DNA from: Thermoanaerobaculia bacterium
Lineage (GTDB): Bacteria > Acidobacteriota > Thermoanaerobaculia > Multivoradales > J023
Length of the DNA: 64,000 bases
Assembly (NCBI GenBank): GCA_030431255.1
Contig: JAUIJL010000007.1
Location: forward strand, 124,001 to 188,000
Direction: 5' to 3'
Shown piece after piece: positions 8,572 through 17,646 of the stretch (positions within the stretch are counted from its first letter, which is position 1; each line of letters opens with the position of its first letter). A model generated the notes under the pieces. It did not search any database, was not told the origin of the DNA, and saw only the letters and a program-made list of their open reading frames with translations. A program made the position numbers and the translations under genes.

Positions 8572-11025
8572 TTACTCGTCGCGCAGCGCCTGTGTCGGCT
8601 CCACTCGTGCGGCTCGCCACGCCGGCAAGACGCAAGCGGCCGCTGCGACCAGCAACAAGACCGTGGTGCCGGCGGCGTAGGTGGTCGGATCCGTGGCTTC
8701 CACGCCATAAAGCCGGCTTTCCAATAGCCGCGTGGAGAGGGAGGCCAGCAGACCACCGACCACGGCCCCGGCCAGGGCGAGTCGTAGACCTCGGCCCAAG
8801 AACAGACCGACGACGCCTCCCCGGTCGGCCCCGAGGGCCATGCGCAACCCGACCTCCGATCGGCGCAGGCTGACGTCGTAGGACATGACGCTGTAGACGC
8901 CGACCACCGCCAACAACAGGGCCAAACCGGCGAAGATGCTGAGCAGCAGGGTGTCGAAGGCTCGGTCGGCCACGGACCGGCGCACCACCTCGTCCATGGC
9001 CTGCACCCGATAGATGGGTTGCAGGGGATCCACCGCCAAGACCGCGGCACGGATGTCTTCCGTGAGACCGAGAGGAGGCACCCGGGTGCGCACCACCAGG
9101 CTCATCTCGTGCTTGGGACGTTGGGTCGCGGGGAAGTACATTTCCGGGTGGGTCGGTTTCTCCAAACCCGCGTTCTGCACGTCGTCCACCACGCCTACCA
9201 CCCGCAGCCAATCCTCGTCGTTGTCGGGCGCGCCGCCGAATCCCACCCGAGCATTAAACGGGTCGCTGTCGCTCCAATACAGCTCGGCCAGGGTGCGATT
9301 GATCACCACCACAGCCGGGCTTTCAGCATCGTCGCCCGCGCCGAAGCTCCGCCCCGACAACAGCGGAATGCCCAACGAAGCGAAATAGTCGCCGCCGACC
9401 ACCCGATATTCCACCCAAGGATCTTCTTCGTCCGGCGGATCCTGCCCCTGCACCGCCACCTTGCCGTTCCAACCCCAGCCCTGAAGAGGCAGCATTTGGA
9501 TCCAACCCGCCGACTCCACGCCGGGCAAGGCGGTCACCTTTTCATGCAAGCGCCGGAAAACACCGGGCAAAGCTTCCTCGTCGTAGCGATCTTCCGATAC
9601 CGGAACCCGCAGGGTCAGCACTTGATCCGCTTCGACACCGGTGTCGACGTCGTTCAAAGCGGTGATGCTGCGCACCATGAGAGCCGCTCCCAACGTGACC
9701 ACCAACGCCAGGGCGACCTCGGCCACCACCAACACGCCCCGCAGACGGTCGCGGCTACCCAGGGCGCTGCGCGCCGAGCCCAGGGTCGAGCGCAGGTTCA
9801 CCCGTGAGGCGCGCAAGGCCGGCACCGCTCCGGCCAAGATCGCGGCCAGCAGCGCCGCGACCAGGGCGTAGGAGAAGACCCGCAGATCGAGCGACACCTC
9901 GGCGCCGGCCGGTAACGACGAGCCCGGCAGCTGGGCCAACCATCCGACGCCCCAGCTACCCAGGAGCAATCCCAACCCGCCCCCGGCGACCGCCAATAGA
10001 AACGCTTCCAACAGCACCAGCACCGCGATCCGTGATCGACCGGCGCCGAGGGCGGATCGCAGGGCCATTTCCTGGCCCCGCCGGGCCGAGCGTGCCAGTA
10101 GAAGATGGGCCACGTTGCCACTGGCGATCAACAGCACGAAGACCACCGCGCCCCACATGGCGTAGAGAATCGGACGAGCGTCGCCGATGGTGGTCTCCTG
10201 GATGGTTCTGATCACCACGCCGCGATTTTTTTGGTGATTGGGATATTGCTCGGAGAGCTGGGCGCCGATGGTATCCATCTCGGTGGCGCCCACCTCCAGA
10301 TCGACATTTGGCGCTAACCGACCCACTACGTCGAGCCAATGGCTACCCCGTCTCTTTTCCTCGTATTCACGGGGCTCGAAAATCAACGGCTGCCACAGCT
10401 CGACCTCGCCCTTGGGTGGAAAATCGAACCCGGGCGGCATCACGCCGGCCACCCGGTAGGCCTCTCCTCCGAGATCGACCGTGTTGCCCACCAGCGAAGG
10501 ATCCGCTCGATAGCGCGAGCGCCACAAGCTGTCCGACAGCACGATCACCCGGCCGTCGCCCTTGAGATCTTCTGGCACCAGCACCCGACCGCGGGCCGCA
10601 GACACGCCGAGCACGTCGAAGACCTCCGGCTCGACCCGGACCGAAAGCGCCCGGGCGGGCAAACCGCCGGAGGTGAGATTCACGCTGCCGGAGGCGTAGG
10701 CTCCCATGGCTTCAAAGTGCTTCGAACGCTCGCGCCAGTCCAACAGATTCAGCACCGACACAGAGCCCGTCCAACGGGTTCCACCCTGGGCTTGAACGCT
10801 CTCCCACATCCGCACCACCCGATCGGGCTCGGAGTAGGGCAGCTTGGAAAAGAGAACCGCGTCAGCCACGCTGAACAGCGCCGCATTGGCACCGATGCCC
10901 AGGGCAAGGGAAAGGACCGAAACCAGCACCAGCGCCGGTCGGCGGGCGAAAGAGCGCAGGATATGTCGTAAATCGTTGGGTAGATGGCGGCAGAAGTCGA
11001 ACAGGTCGTGCATGGGAGTCTCCAT
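8572..11025 (-). CDS. ADOP-type MacB/FtsX-like permease
   Basis: 817 residues with duplicated FtsX-type membrane domains and a MacB-like periplasmic domain: an N-terminal helix (ALVLVSVLSLALGIGANAALFSVADAVL), then periplasmic sequence, three helices near residues 285-400, a second MacB-like periplasmic domain, and three C-terminal helices. The extended N-terminus before the first helix and the GIGANAALFSV signature are those of the acidobacterial duplicated orphan permease family, which usually has no ATPase next to it, as is the case here. GGGAGG six bases before the ATG at 11025 sets the start. The function is unknown; it probably takes part in efflux or envelope mechanotransmission. Confidence 0.92.
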   Translation of the reverse strand: METPMHDLFDFCRHLPNDLRHILRSFARRPALVLVSVLSLALGIGANAALFSVADAVLFSKLPYSEPDRVVRMWESVQAQGGTRWTGSVSVLNLLDWRERSKHFEAMGAYASGSVNLTSGGLPARALSVRVEPEVFDVLGVSAARGRVLVPEDLKGDGRVIVLSDSLWRSRYRADPSLVGNTVDLGGEAYRVAGVMPPGFDFPPKGEVELWQPLIFEPREYEEKRRGSHWLDVVGRLAPNVDLEVGATEMDTIGAQLSEQYPNHQKNRGVVIRTIQETTIGDARPILYAMWGAVVFVLLIASGNVAHLLLARSARRGQEMALRSALGAGRSRIAVLVLLEAFLLAVAGGGLGLLLGSWGVGWLAQLPGSSLPAGAEVSLDLRVFSYALVAALLAAILAGAVPALRASRVNLRSTLGSARSALGSRDRLRGVLVVAEVALALVVTLGAALMVRSITALNDVDTGVEADQVLTLRVPVSEDRYDEEALPGVFRRLHEKVTALPGVESAGWIQMLPLQGWGWNGKVAVQGQDPPDEEDPWVEYRVVGGDYFASLGIPLLSGRSFGAGDDAESPAVVVINRTLAELYWSDSDPFNARVGFGGAPDNDEDWLRVVGVVDDVQNAGLEKPTHPEMYFPATQRPKHEMSLVVRTRVPPLGLTEDIRAAVLAVDPLQPIYRVQAMDEVVRRSVADRAFDTLLLSIFAGLALLLAVVGVYSVMSYDVSLRRSEVGLRMALGADRGGVVGLFLGRGLRLALAGAVVGGLLASLSTRLLESRLYGVEATDPTTYAAGTTVLLLVAAAACVLPAWRAARVEPTQALRDE

Positions 11026-11190
11026 AAGTTCCTCCCTTGGACACCGCTCACCGCCATTTGGTTCGACTCACCCGACCCAGGCCGCGTTCTCAGATGTCTA
11101 TGCTAGTCTCACCTAAGTCGCCGACGACGCGGCTCCTACCGGGTGCTCCGCCCCTGCCGAGCACCCCTCGCCAATTCCCGGAGCTTGATC

Positions 11191-12312
11191 GTGTCTAGAC
11201 CCCTCACCCTCGTCATGGACGTGACGGAGCGCTGCAATTTGCGGTGTGTCATGTGCTACTTCTCCAACGTTGATCGGCTGCGGTTCCAGCCCTTCGATCG
11301 TCAGCTTTCGGACAACGGCAACATGCCCCTGGAAGTCTTTGAGCAAGTGGCAGAGCGGTACTTTTCCCAGGCTTGGCGGGTTTCCTTGGGTTGCGCGGCC
11401 GAGCCCATGATCCACTCGAAATTCGCCGAGATCTTGAAGATTGCCGGTCGGTACGACATCGAGGATCTCTGGTTCCCCACCAACCTGCTGGCGCTGACCC
11501 AAAAGAAGGCCGAGGCGATCGTCGAAGCCGGGGTCAACACGGTGGCGGTGTCCATGGACGGCACCACCGGCGACGTTTACGAGAAGATCCGGGTCGGCGG
11601 CAAGTGGGATATGTTCGTCAAACGCCTGGAAATGCTCAATGCGGTGCGCAAGGGCAGCAAGACCAAGCTGCGCTTCATCTTCACTTGGATGAAGTCCAAT
11701 CGGGCGGACCTACAAAACCTGCCCGCTTTCGCTGAGAAATACGGCGCCCACGACCTCGACGTGCGTTATGTGACCCCGACCACCGGCGTCGACGTGACCC
11801 CCGAGCTGCTCTCCGACGAAAACCGCAACCTGCTCGACGCGGAGCTGGCGTCCATGGCCGAGGACGCCGTCTCCCGAGGCCTCAAGCTGGCCTACTTCCC
11901 GTCGTTCCAAACCCCCGAGGATTTGCGACGTCACCCCTGGATTCGTCTCAAGCGAGCCCTCTGGCGGCGTAAGGCCGGTCTCTACCGCGACGAATACTTC
12001 CGCTACGAATGGCACAAACGCATGGACGGCTGCGCCTACCCCAAGCGCACCTACGTCATTCGCCCGAACGGCGCCGTGTCTCCGTGCATTTTTTGGGAAG
12101 GCGATCCCATGGGATTCCTGCCCGACGATTCCGCGGTCCAAATCGACCGTGGCGTCGACGAGATCCGCGAGGGATTGCGCTGCGGCAAACCCATAGGCAC
12201 TTGCGAGACTTGCGCCGAGCGTCGCAACGCCTTCTATCGACCGTTCAAGGTGAGGTCCTCCGACGCCGGTCCAGAGGCCGATGCCGAGCCAGGGCTCGAA
12301 ACCACGGCTTGA
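11191..12312 (+). CDS. Radical SAM protein with SPASM domain
   Basis: About 373 residues. The [4Fe-4S] motif CNLRCVMC (Cx3Cx2C) near the N-terminus follows LVMDVTER, and a C-terminal SPASM-like cluster region has cysteines in GCAYPKRTYVIRPNGAVSPCIFW and the CGKPIGTCETC stretch. Such enzymes modify peptides or proteins or act in sugar and cofactor pathways. No RRE domain or precursor peptide is adjacent, so the substrate is open. I prefer the GTG at 11191, which has GGAG seven bases upstream, over the GTG at 11143. It lies head to head with the ADOP permease gene. Confidence 0.92.
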   Translation: MSRPLTLVMDVTERCNLRCVMCYFSNVDRLRFQPFDRQLSDNGNMPLEVFEQVAERYFSQAWRVSLGCAAEPMIHSKFAEILKIAGRYDIEDLWFPTNLLALTQKKAEAIVEAGVNTVAVSMDGTTGDVYEKIRVGGKWDMFVKRLEMLNAVRKGSKTKLRFIFTWMKSNRADLQNLPAFAEKYGAHDLDVRYVTPTTGVDVTPELLSDENRNLLDAELASMAEDAVSRGLKLAYFPSFQTPEDLRRHPWIRLKRALWRRKAGLYRDEYFRYEWHKRMDGCAYPKRTYVIRPNGAVSPCIFWEGDPMGFLPDDSAVQIDRGVDEIREGLRCGKPIGTCETCAERRNAFYRPFKVRSSDAGPEADAEPGLETTA

Positions 12313-12433
12313 CCACTCAAAGAGTTTTTTGAAATCCGTTGAGGGAATCTCGGTCGATTCCTCGCTCTAGGGCTGAAAACGGCGACACATAGTTGCCCAA
12401 CCTCAGAAACAACTCCCACCCCTGGAGATCAAC

Positions 12434-13237
12434 ATGAAACTCAACGGTTCCACATCCCTTGCCTCGACCCTTTTCGCATTGGCAGCCCTGCTGGTCTGCG
12501 GCTCCGCCCAGGCCCTTTCGTTCGACGACGTGCCGGACAGTCCGGGTATCGCCGCCAAGGCTTCCATCGCATTCCGCGGCACGGTGGTCGACGTCCGCTA
12601 CGCCACGGCGGTGTCCCCGGCTTCCGGAACCACGGTGCCCTACACTGTGTACAGCTTCAGCGTCGATCGCGGCTATCGCAACGCCGGCGCCGGTCAGCTG
12701 GTGACCCTCTTCCAATACGGCGGCCCGATCGACACGGAAACCTGGGAAAGCGCCCCGGGTCTGCCGACCCTAGAGATCGGTGAGATGGTCGCCATCTTCA
12801 GCAACGATACCCGTCAATTCGCCTTCGCCAGCCTCTACGCCGAAGCCGGTTTGCGTCGCTTCGTATGGAACGGTCGCCAGATGATGACCTTGAGCGCCAA
12901 TTGGACCGCTTTGGCGCAGTATCCGGAAGCTTCGGGTCTGCAAGCCGAGGACATGCGGGAGTGCGAGCCGGCGGCCGGCGATCCGACCCAATGCGTGGCC
13001 TGGATCGATGTCGACGAGCAGAGCCACAGCACGCCGTTCCCGTCGACCAGCAATGCTCGGGCCCTATCGGTGGATGAATTCGATCGCCAAGTCGACAAAT
13101 GGATCGCGGAGAGCCCTGCGCCCACGTCGCAACCGGCCCAGACCTTGGACGAAGCCGCCTTCGCCACCAAATTGGCCATGTTCATCGATGCCACCTCCCA
13201 ACCGGCTTTGATGAACGACCACCCGCTGCCTCAATAA
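12434..13237 (+). CDS. Secreted protein of unknown function
   Basis: 267 residues with a clear signal peptide (MKLNGSTSLAS, then TLFALAALLVCGSAQA, cut after AQA). The mature part begins LSFDDVPDSP and has beta-rich sequence such as FRGTVVDVRYA and YSFSVDRGYRN, which resembles secreted proteins with an NTF- or immunoglobulin-like fold seen near metalloproteases, followed by a 60-residue Ser/Pro/Ala-rich tail. Only two cysteines remain in the mature chain (in ECEPAAGD and TQCVAW), which could form a disulfide. GGAGATC stands before the ATG. The following gene is a secreted metalloprotease, so the two may be co-secreted. I do not recognise the family. Confidence 0.85.
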   Translation: MKLNGSTSLASTLFALAALLVCGSAQALSFDDVPDSPGIAAKASIAFRGTVVDVRYATAVSPASGTTVPYTVYSFSVDRGYRNAGAGQLVTLFQYGGPIDTETWESAPGLPTLEIGEMVAIFSNDTRQFAFASLYAEAGLRRFVWNGRQMMTLSANWTALAQYPEASGLQAEDMRECEPAAGDPTQCVAWIDVDEQSHSTPFPSTSNARALSVDEFDRQVDKWIAESPAPTSQPAQTLDEAAFATKLAMFIDATSQPALMNDHPLPQ

Positions 13238-13285
13238 GCTTTTTCCGCAAGCTTTCCGCGGTCTTGCCACGGTCTCTCCGCGGTC

Positions 13286-13319
13286 TTTTCCACAACCTTT
13301 TCACAGCCTTTTCACAACC
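13286..13319. repeat. Three degenerate 11-12-bp direct repeats
   Basis: TTTTCCACAACC, TTTTCACAGCC and TTTTCACAACC follow one another directly in the 200-base gap before the metalloprotease gene. They come after a stretch with two imperfect copies of CCGCGGTCTT. The first resembles a DnaA box with one change, but a single near-match in a short repeat is weak; a regulator site or slipped-strand duplication is as likely. Confidence 0.4.
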
Positions 13320-13440
13320 CGTTTTACGCCTCGGCGGCCTCGATCCCGTATTCGCGATCGGTAGGGTAAGCCCTGGCCAAAGCATCTCAAAATACTTGCG
13401 ATAACCCTTCAGATCTTGCAGATAAATAAGGAATAACCCC

Positions 13441-14628
13441 ATGAAAACCACACGACTGCTCGCAATTACCGGCGCCCTCCTGACCATGGCTTTCAGCCAA
13501 GGCCTGCAACCCACGGACGCCAACGCCTATGAATTCTTCACCGGCGGCGCCTGCTCGAAATTGAAATGGGCCGGCGATCCGCTCTTCGAGCTCTCGACCA
13601 TCTCATTCCCCGGTCAATTCTCCCGCGCCGCCATCCACGACCCGGGCAATACGATCGAAAACGTCGGCGGCCACTGGCTCGACTTCGGCTGGACCACCTT
13701 CAACGGCAACGCCGCCCTCAAAAACGGCGACAACGAGATCTACGGCGCGTCGTTCGCCCAATGGGACATGGAAAACTTCGCCGGCTGGGCCCGGGTTCGT
13801 AAGAATTACGTCACCTGCAAGATCACCGAGGTCGACATCGTCTTCGATTCCGACGACCTCTGGTACCGGGGCGTGCCCGAAGACTACGGCTTCAACTATT
13901 GGCAATCCCCGTATTGGCTGACCATCAACGGCCAAAGCCGCAAATCCATGCGCCAGGTTGCATTGCACGAGCTCCTGCACGCCGCTGGTCTGCGCCACGA
14001 AGACAACACCTGGGCGATGATGAACTACGGCGACCGTCCCTGGTCCAACCACCAGCCGGAGCATCAAATGTCCCCGCTGCCCGATGATCGCCGTGGGCTG
14101 CGCGTTCTCTATCCGAACAGCGTGACGGAAAACGACGTCGCCATCGTCAACCACTACGTAAACTACGACGACGTCAGCAGCAACGGCGTGCCTCGGCAAC
14201 GCCAGCTGTGTGTGGCGGCGGGCGGTGACGGCTTCTCCGACAGCATGTTCGACACCTATTGCGGTAAGCCGACCAAGCTCTTCGTCTGCCCCGGAGACCG
14301 CATCTACACCCGCTTCTCCATCGCCAACTACAGCACCAGCTCCACCACCGTGCAGCAGCGCCTCTACTTTTCCTCCGACACCACGCTCCAGACCTTCCTC
14401 GACACCAAGTCGGACACCGTCTGGTCCAAATCCCTCGGTGCCGGACGCCACCACCGAGAAGGCCATTCCTTCGTCGTGCCCGCGGACCTCTTCACCGGCA
14501 ACGTTTACAACTTGATCATGCACCTGGAGAGCGACCTGCCCAACGAATTCGAGGGCAACAACTGGATTCCCCTGCGCGGTCAGATCGTCACCGCCAACAA
14601 CTGCAACCCGGCCTTCCACAACAACTGA
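13441..14628 (+). CDS. Secreted matrixin-like zinc metalloprotease
   Basis: 395 residues with a signal peptide (to about residue 29, ANA/YEF). The zinc site is the extended metzincin motif HELLHAAGLRHE, and the downstream MMNYG provides the Met-turn, which marks a matrixin-like enzyme rather than a thermolysin type. The pro-like N-terminal part has a single early Cys in GGACSKLKW that might act as a cysteine switch, an inference. The last 130 residues have four cysteines and a beta-rich CARDB-like look (FSIANYSTSSTTVQQRLYFSSD). AAGGAA before the ATG sets the start. It would act outside the cell; no target is visible. A terminator follows. Confidence 0.9.
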   Translation: MKTTRLLAITGALLTMAFSQGLQPTDANAYEFFTGGACSKLKWAGDPLFELSTISFPGQFSRAAIHDPGNTIENVGGHWLDFGWTTFNGNAALKNGDNEIYGASFAQWDMENFAGWARVRKNYVTCKITEVDIVFDSDDLWYRGVPEDYGFNYWQSPYWLTINGQSRKSMRQVALHELLHAAGLRHEDNTWAMMNYGDRPWSNHQPEHQMSPLPDDRRGLRVLYPNSVTENDVAIVNHYVNYDDVSSNGVPRQRQLCVAAGGDGFSDSMFDTYCGKPTKLFVCPGDRIYTRFSIANYSTSSTTVQQRLYFSSDTTLQTFLDTKSDTVWSKSLGAGRHHREGHSFVVPADLFTGNVYNLIMHLESDLPNEFEGNNWIPLRGQIVTANNCNPAFHNN

Positions 14629-14686
14629 TCGAGCCCCAAAACCAGCGTAAGCGTCCGCGCCGATTTCGCGGAACGCGCTCATCACA

Positions 14687-14723
14687 AAACCCCGCGGGCA
14701 TCGGCTCGCGGGGTTTCGTTTTC
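14687..14723. terminator. Rho-independent terminator between convergent genes
   Basis: AAACCCCGCG and CGCGGGGTTT form a perfect 10-bp stem (14687-14696 with 14707-14716) around a 10-base loop, followed by CGTTTTCG. The mirror strand also ends in TTTT, so it can serve both the metalloprotease gene and the convergent CSD-DUF1294 gene. Confidence 0.85.
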
Positions 14724-14748
14724 GGGAAGGCCGGGGTGCCGAGAAAGG

Positions 14749-15456
14749 TCAGGATCTGCTCTGCCAAGCACCGGCCACCTCGGCGAGGAAAGCTTGGCCG
14801 GGGGCGCTGAGCAGCCAGCCTAGGGCCGCGACGTTGAATACCACGGTGACCCAGAACACGAAGCGAAACTCGGCCTTCTTGGATTTGTGGCGCAACCACT
14901 GTTGGGCGACGATGGCACCGGGCCAGCCACCTGCCAGGGCGAAGAGGTGCAGGGTGCTTTCTTGGGTCCGCCAGCCACCTTCTTGGGCGGCGGATTTATC
15001 CACGGCATAGGCCAGGAACGTGACGACGGAGACCGCCCCATAAATGGCTGGGATTACCCAGGGCAGATAACCCGCGTAGACCGCCCCGGCCACACCGGCG
15101 AGAAAAATCACGGGCAGCAGCAGCGCCGAGCCCAAGGAGCCCCTTTTGGGGCCGGACCGACGATTCACGGCCGTGCTCCCGGACTCGCGAGCACGCCACT
15201 CGCCGCTTTCACCGACGGATGGGTGGACCTGCCGCGAAGCGAGCCCACGGTCATCGAGCATCTCGACGTCGTCGGCCTGGATGCGCCCTTCGCGCATCTT
15301 GAGCTGATACGACAGGGTCTCACCGCCGACCGGTCGTTGCCGACGATCGACAAACGATTTGATGTGTACGAAAACCCGATCACCACCTTCTTCGGGCTCG
15401 ATGAATCCATAACCTTTTTCATCGTTCCATTGACTCAGCCGCCCCTGATAGGCCAT
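14749..15456 (-). CDS. Cold-shock domain protein fused to DUF1294 membrane domain
   Basis: 235 residues. The N-terminus is a cold-shock OB fold with RNP-like motifs (GYGFIEP and RVFVHIKSF). A basic, Ser-rich linker follows, then membrane helices and the DUF1294 part, recognised from YAVDKSAAQ, the WRTQESTLHLFALAGGWPGA stretch and the RHKSKK turn before the last helix. This fusion is widespread in proteobacteria and related phyla; its role is not known but binding of RNA at the membrane is a fair guess. The ATG at 15456 is chosen because GGGAGA lies seven bases upstream and the fold begins right after it. Confidence 0.93.
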   Translation of the reverse strand: MAYQGRLSQWNDEKGYGFIEPEEGGDRVFVHIKSFVDRRQRPVGGETLSYQLKMREGRIQADDVEMLDDRGLASRQVHPSVGESGEWRARESGSTAVNRRSGPKRGSLGSALLLPVIFLAGVAGAVYAGYLPWVIPAIYGAVSVVTFLAYAVDKSAAQEGGWRTQESTLHLFALAGGWPGAIVAQQWLRHKSKKAEFRFVFWVTVVFNVAALGWLLSAPGQAFLAEVAGAWQSRS

Positions 15457-15634
15457 GCCATCTCTCCCGCATCTGAGATTCACTGCAAATTCCACGGATG
15501 GTCGTGGCAAATTCACGACTCTGACCCGAGGAGCATATGGGATCACGCGGAAGGAGGGAAACGACCTCTGGGAACCTCGATCACACTGCCGGCCGTGACC
15601 GCTCTTTGGCGCGTGGGCAGAGGACGAAATCCGA

Positions 15635-16186
15635 TCAGGGGGATTGAGCCAGCAGCTTGCCGACGGTTTGGGTCAGCGCCTGCCAATCGTCGGATCCTGA
15701 GCCGGCGTAGGACATCACCGGTTTGCCCGCGGCATCGAAGACGAATGTCGAAGGCATGCCCTCGGGCCGATAGGACTCCGCTGCCCGATGATCCCGATCC
15801 CAGAGCACCGGCAGGGTCAGGCCGAGATCATTGACCAGGGCGTCGCGACCTTTCTCTTTTTCGTCCACGCTGATCACCAACACCCGCACCTCGGGATGCT
15901 GGTCGGCAAACGCTTGCAGCTTGGGCAGGGATTCGTGGCAAGGGCCGCACCACGAGGCAGCGAAATCGACGATGGTGATCGCCCCCGCCTCGGCGGTCCA
16001 ACGGTGCTCGTTGCCGTGCTGATCGACGGCGGTTTGGGCCGAGCCCGCCCCGCCCTGCTCATCACCTCGCTCCAGCTCCGTGGTCGACGCCGCCCAAGTG
16101 GCGGCTGCCGGCCCGAGGGCCAACCCCAAGACCAGCAACACCATAGGCGTCACGGACCGACCGCGACTTCCAGCGATATCGAGCAT
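15635..16186 (-). CDS. TlpA-like periplasmic thioredoxin
   Basis: 183 residues with an N-terminal membrane segment or signal (VTPMVLLVLGLALGPAAATWA) and a thioredoxin fold with WCGPC at residues 79-83, cis-Pro in GMPSTFVF, and the TlpA/ResA-type insert. It should reduce disulfides or haem/metal-site thiols in the periplasm. The ATG at 16186 shares its A with the TGA of the DUF3570 gene (TGATG), and GGAGG lies five bases upstream, so translation is coupled. Its place at the end of the ApbE-DUF4266-DUF3570 operon suggests service to an exported redox protein. Confidence 0.92.
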   Translation of the reverse strand: MLDIAGSRGRSVTPMVLLVLGLALGPAAATWAASTTELERGDEQGGAGSAQTAVDQHGNEHRWTAEAGAITIVDFAASWCGPCHESLPKLQAFADQHPEVRVLVISVDEKEKGRDALVNDLGLTLPVLWDRDHRAAESYRPEGMPSTFVFDAAGKPVMSYAGSGSDDWQALTQTVGKLLAQSP

Positions 16187-17340
16187 CAGAACCTCCATCC
16201 CCAAGCGAATGACGCGGAAATCGACTCCAGGCCGTCCTCCCGATTGTAAATGCTGACCCGGGTCTCAAAGCTGCGCATGCGTCGGGTCCAGCCCTGACGA
16301 CCCGGCGCGAACGTGGTGCGGTAACCGATGCCGTATTTCTCCGAGGTGAATTCCGACAGATCCCGATCGGCGGTGATGAAGTCTTCCGAGCCGTTGAAGG
16401 CGAAGGGCAGGCCGAAATAGTCGGCTCCGTCCTGGGAGTGGAAGCGCAGAATCGGGAAGATCCACGAACGATCACCGACCTTGAATTGCGGCTCGAGCTC
16501 GATGGTGTGCGCTTGGATGCCCCAGTCGTCGTCGTAGAAGCGGTAGTGAACGCGACCCACGAACCGTTCGGTGAAGGCGTGATTCAGCCACAGGCCGAGG
16601 GCCGTGCGGGTGCGGTCCTCCGGCAATCGCTCGGTCACGCGGCTGCCGTCCTGAAGGATCACCTCGTGGAACGGCGTGCCGAGGTATCCGCTTTGATTGC
16701 TCCAATAGAGCTCACCGGAAAACACCGTGCGCGGGCCGAGCACTTGGGTCAGCCCCAGGGTGAGATCGGTGGTGGTGCGATCGTCCTCACCCCGGTCGAC
16801 CCCGTCGATGTCGTAGAGATCCAAGGTGTCGGAGAAGTGCCGTACCTGGGCGGAGACCGTGGTGTTGCGTTGGTTGAAGTCCTTGGACCAACCCAAACCC
16901 ACCATCGCCGATTGGTAGTCGTATTCGTTGGACAAACCGGCCATGAGATTGAGGGTTTGTTTCGCCAGCTGTCGGGACGCCGTGACGGTCAGGAACGTCC
17001 GGTTATCCTGTCGCGATGCGCTCGATACTTCCGCGTCCATGGCGTCCACCGAAGCGGAGGTGATGCCGTCGACCCCGAGGTCGCTGCGCAGGGTCCACTG
17101 ATCGTCCACCTTCCAGGTCACCGCGATCACCGGCGAGATCACGTCCATATCCTCGGTGCCAATACCGCCGGTCACCGGGGAATTCTCGCCGTCCTGTTGG
17201 TAGTAGTTGAAGAGAAAGTCCACATCGATATCACCGGTGGACTGAAATCCCTCCTGTGCCGCCAACGGCGACAGTAGAAAAAGACTCACACCGAGCCAAA
17301 GCCCGGCACGCCTGAGCATCGCTCGATCCCTCAAGTACAT
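16186..17340 (-). CDS. DUF3570 outer-membrane barrel protein
   Basis: 384 residues with a signal peptide (MYLRDRAMLRRAG, then LWLGVSLFLLSPLAAQ) and a chain of alternating amphipathic strands typical of an outer-membrane barrel, ending in a terminal aromatic (WRF). The motifs FNYYQQDGEN, FSDTLDLYDIDG and the final strand are those of DUF3570. In other genomes DUF3570 genes travel with DUF4266 and ApbE genes, as here. The ATG at 17340 is chosen for GGAGGAGG seven bases upstream and overlaps the DUF4266 gene by ten bases. It probably forms an outer-membrane pore or scaffold for a flavinylated electron-transfer chain. Confidence 0.9.
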   Translation of the reverse strand: MYLRDRAMLRRAGLWLGVSLFLLSPLAAQEGFQSTGDIDVDFLFNYYQQDGENSPVTGGIGTEDMDVISPVIAVTWKVDDQWTLRSDLGVDGITSASVDAMDAEVSSASRQDNRTFLTVTASRQLAKQTLNLMAGLSNEYDYQSAMVGLGWSKDFNQRNTTVSAQVRHFSDTLDLYDIDGVDRGEDDRTTTDLTLGLTQVLGPRTVFSGELYWSNQSGYLGTPFHEVILQDGSRVTERLPEDRTRTALGLWLNHAFTERFVGRVHYRFYDDDWGIQAHTIELEPQFKVGDRSWIFPILRFHSQDGADYFGLPFAFNGSEDFITADRDLSEFTSEKYGIGYRTTFAPGRQGWTRRMRSFETRVSIYNREDGLESISASFAWGWRF

Positions 17341-17609
17341 CCGCAACCTCCTCCGGACTTGCCGCCGTTGGCCCCTACCGCGCCCTCCCGATAGACCTCG
17401 TTGTTGTGCTCGAAGCGATGACAAACGGAGACGTCGTTTTGCATGGCCTCGCCGGCCAATTGACCCCGCTCCCAGGGTTGAACCGTGGCACACCCACTGC
17501 CGCCGAGGGCGACGACAAAGAGCAGGGTCAGCCACAAAAGGGTCGACCTGGGCGTACGGCGCGGTAACGCCTCGTTGATCGGCTGAGTGGAATGAATCGG
17601 GTCAAACAT
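17331..17609 (-). CDS. DUF4266 small lipoprotein
   Basis: 92 residues. A signal of about 40 residues ends in the lipobox LGGSGC, then CATVQPWERGQLA and a Gly/Cys-rich end (GGKSGGGCGCT), the hallmark of DUF4266. The Cys-rich tail could bind metal or be oxidised by the nearby thioredoxin-like protein. GGAGA stands before the ATG. It lies between the ApbE gene (37-base gap) and the DUF3570 gene (10-base overlap). Confidence 0.86.
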   Translation of the reverse strand: MFDPIHSTQPINEALPRRTPRSTLLWLTLLFVVALGGSGCATVQPWERGQLAGEAMQNDVSVCHRFEHNNEVYREGAVGANGGKSGGGCGCT

Positions 17610-17646
17610 GAGAAAAATTCTCCAGGCTCGAGTTATTCGAGCAATG

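Noticed and set aside
13286-13297. DnaA box as part of an origin
   Set aside because: Only one near-match, no cluster of boxes and no dnaA or dnaN gene in the window.
13603-14685. A 360-residue open frame antisense to the metalloprotease gene
   Set aside because: The metalloprotease has a signal peptide, a zinc motif and a ribosome site; the antisense frame has none.
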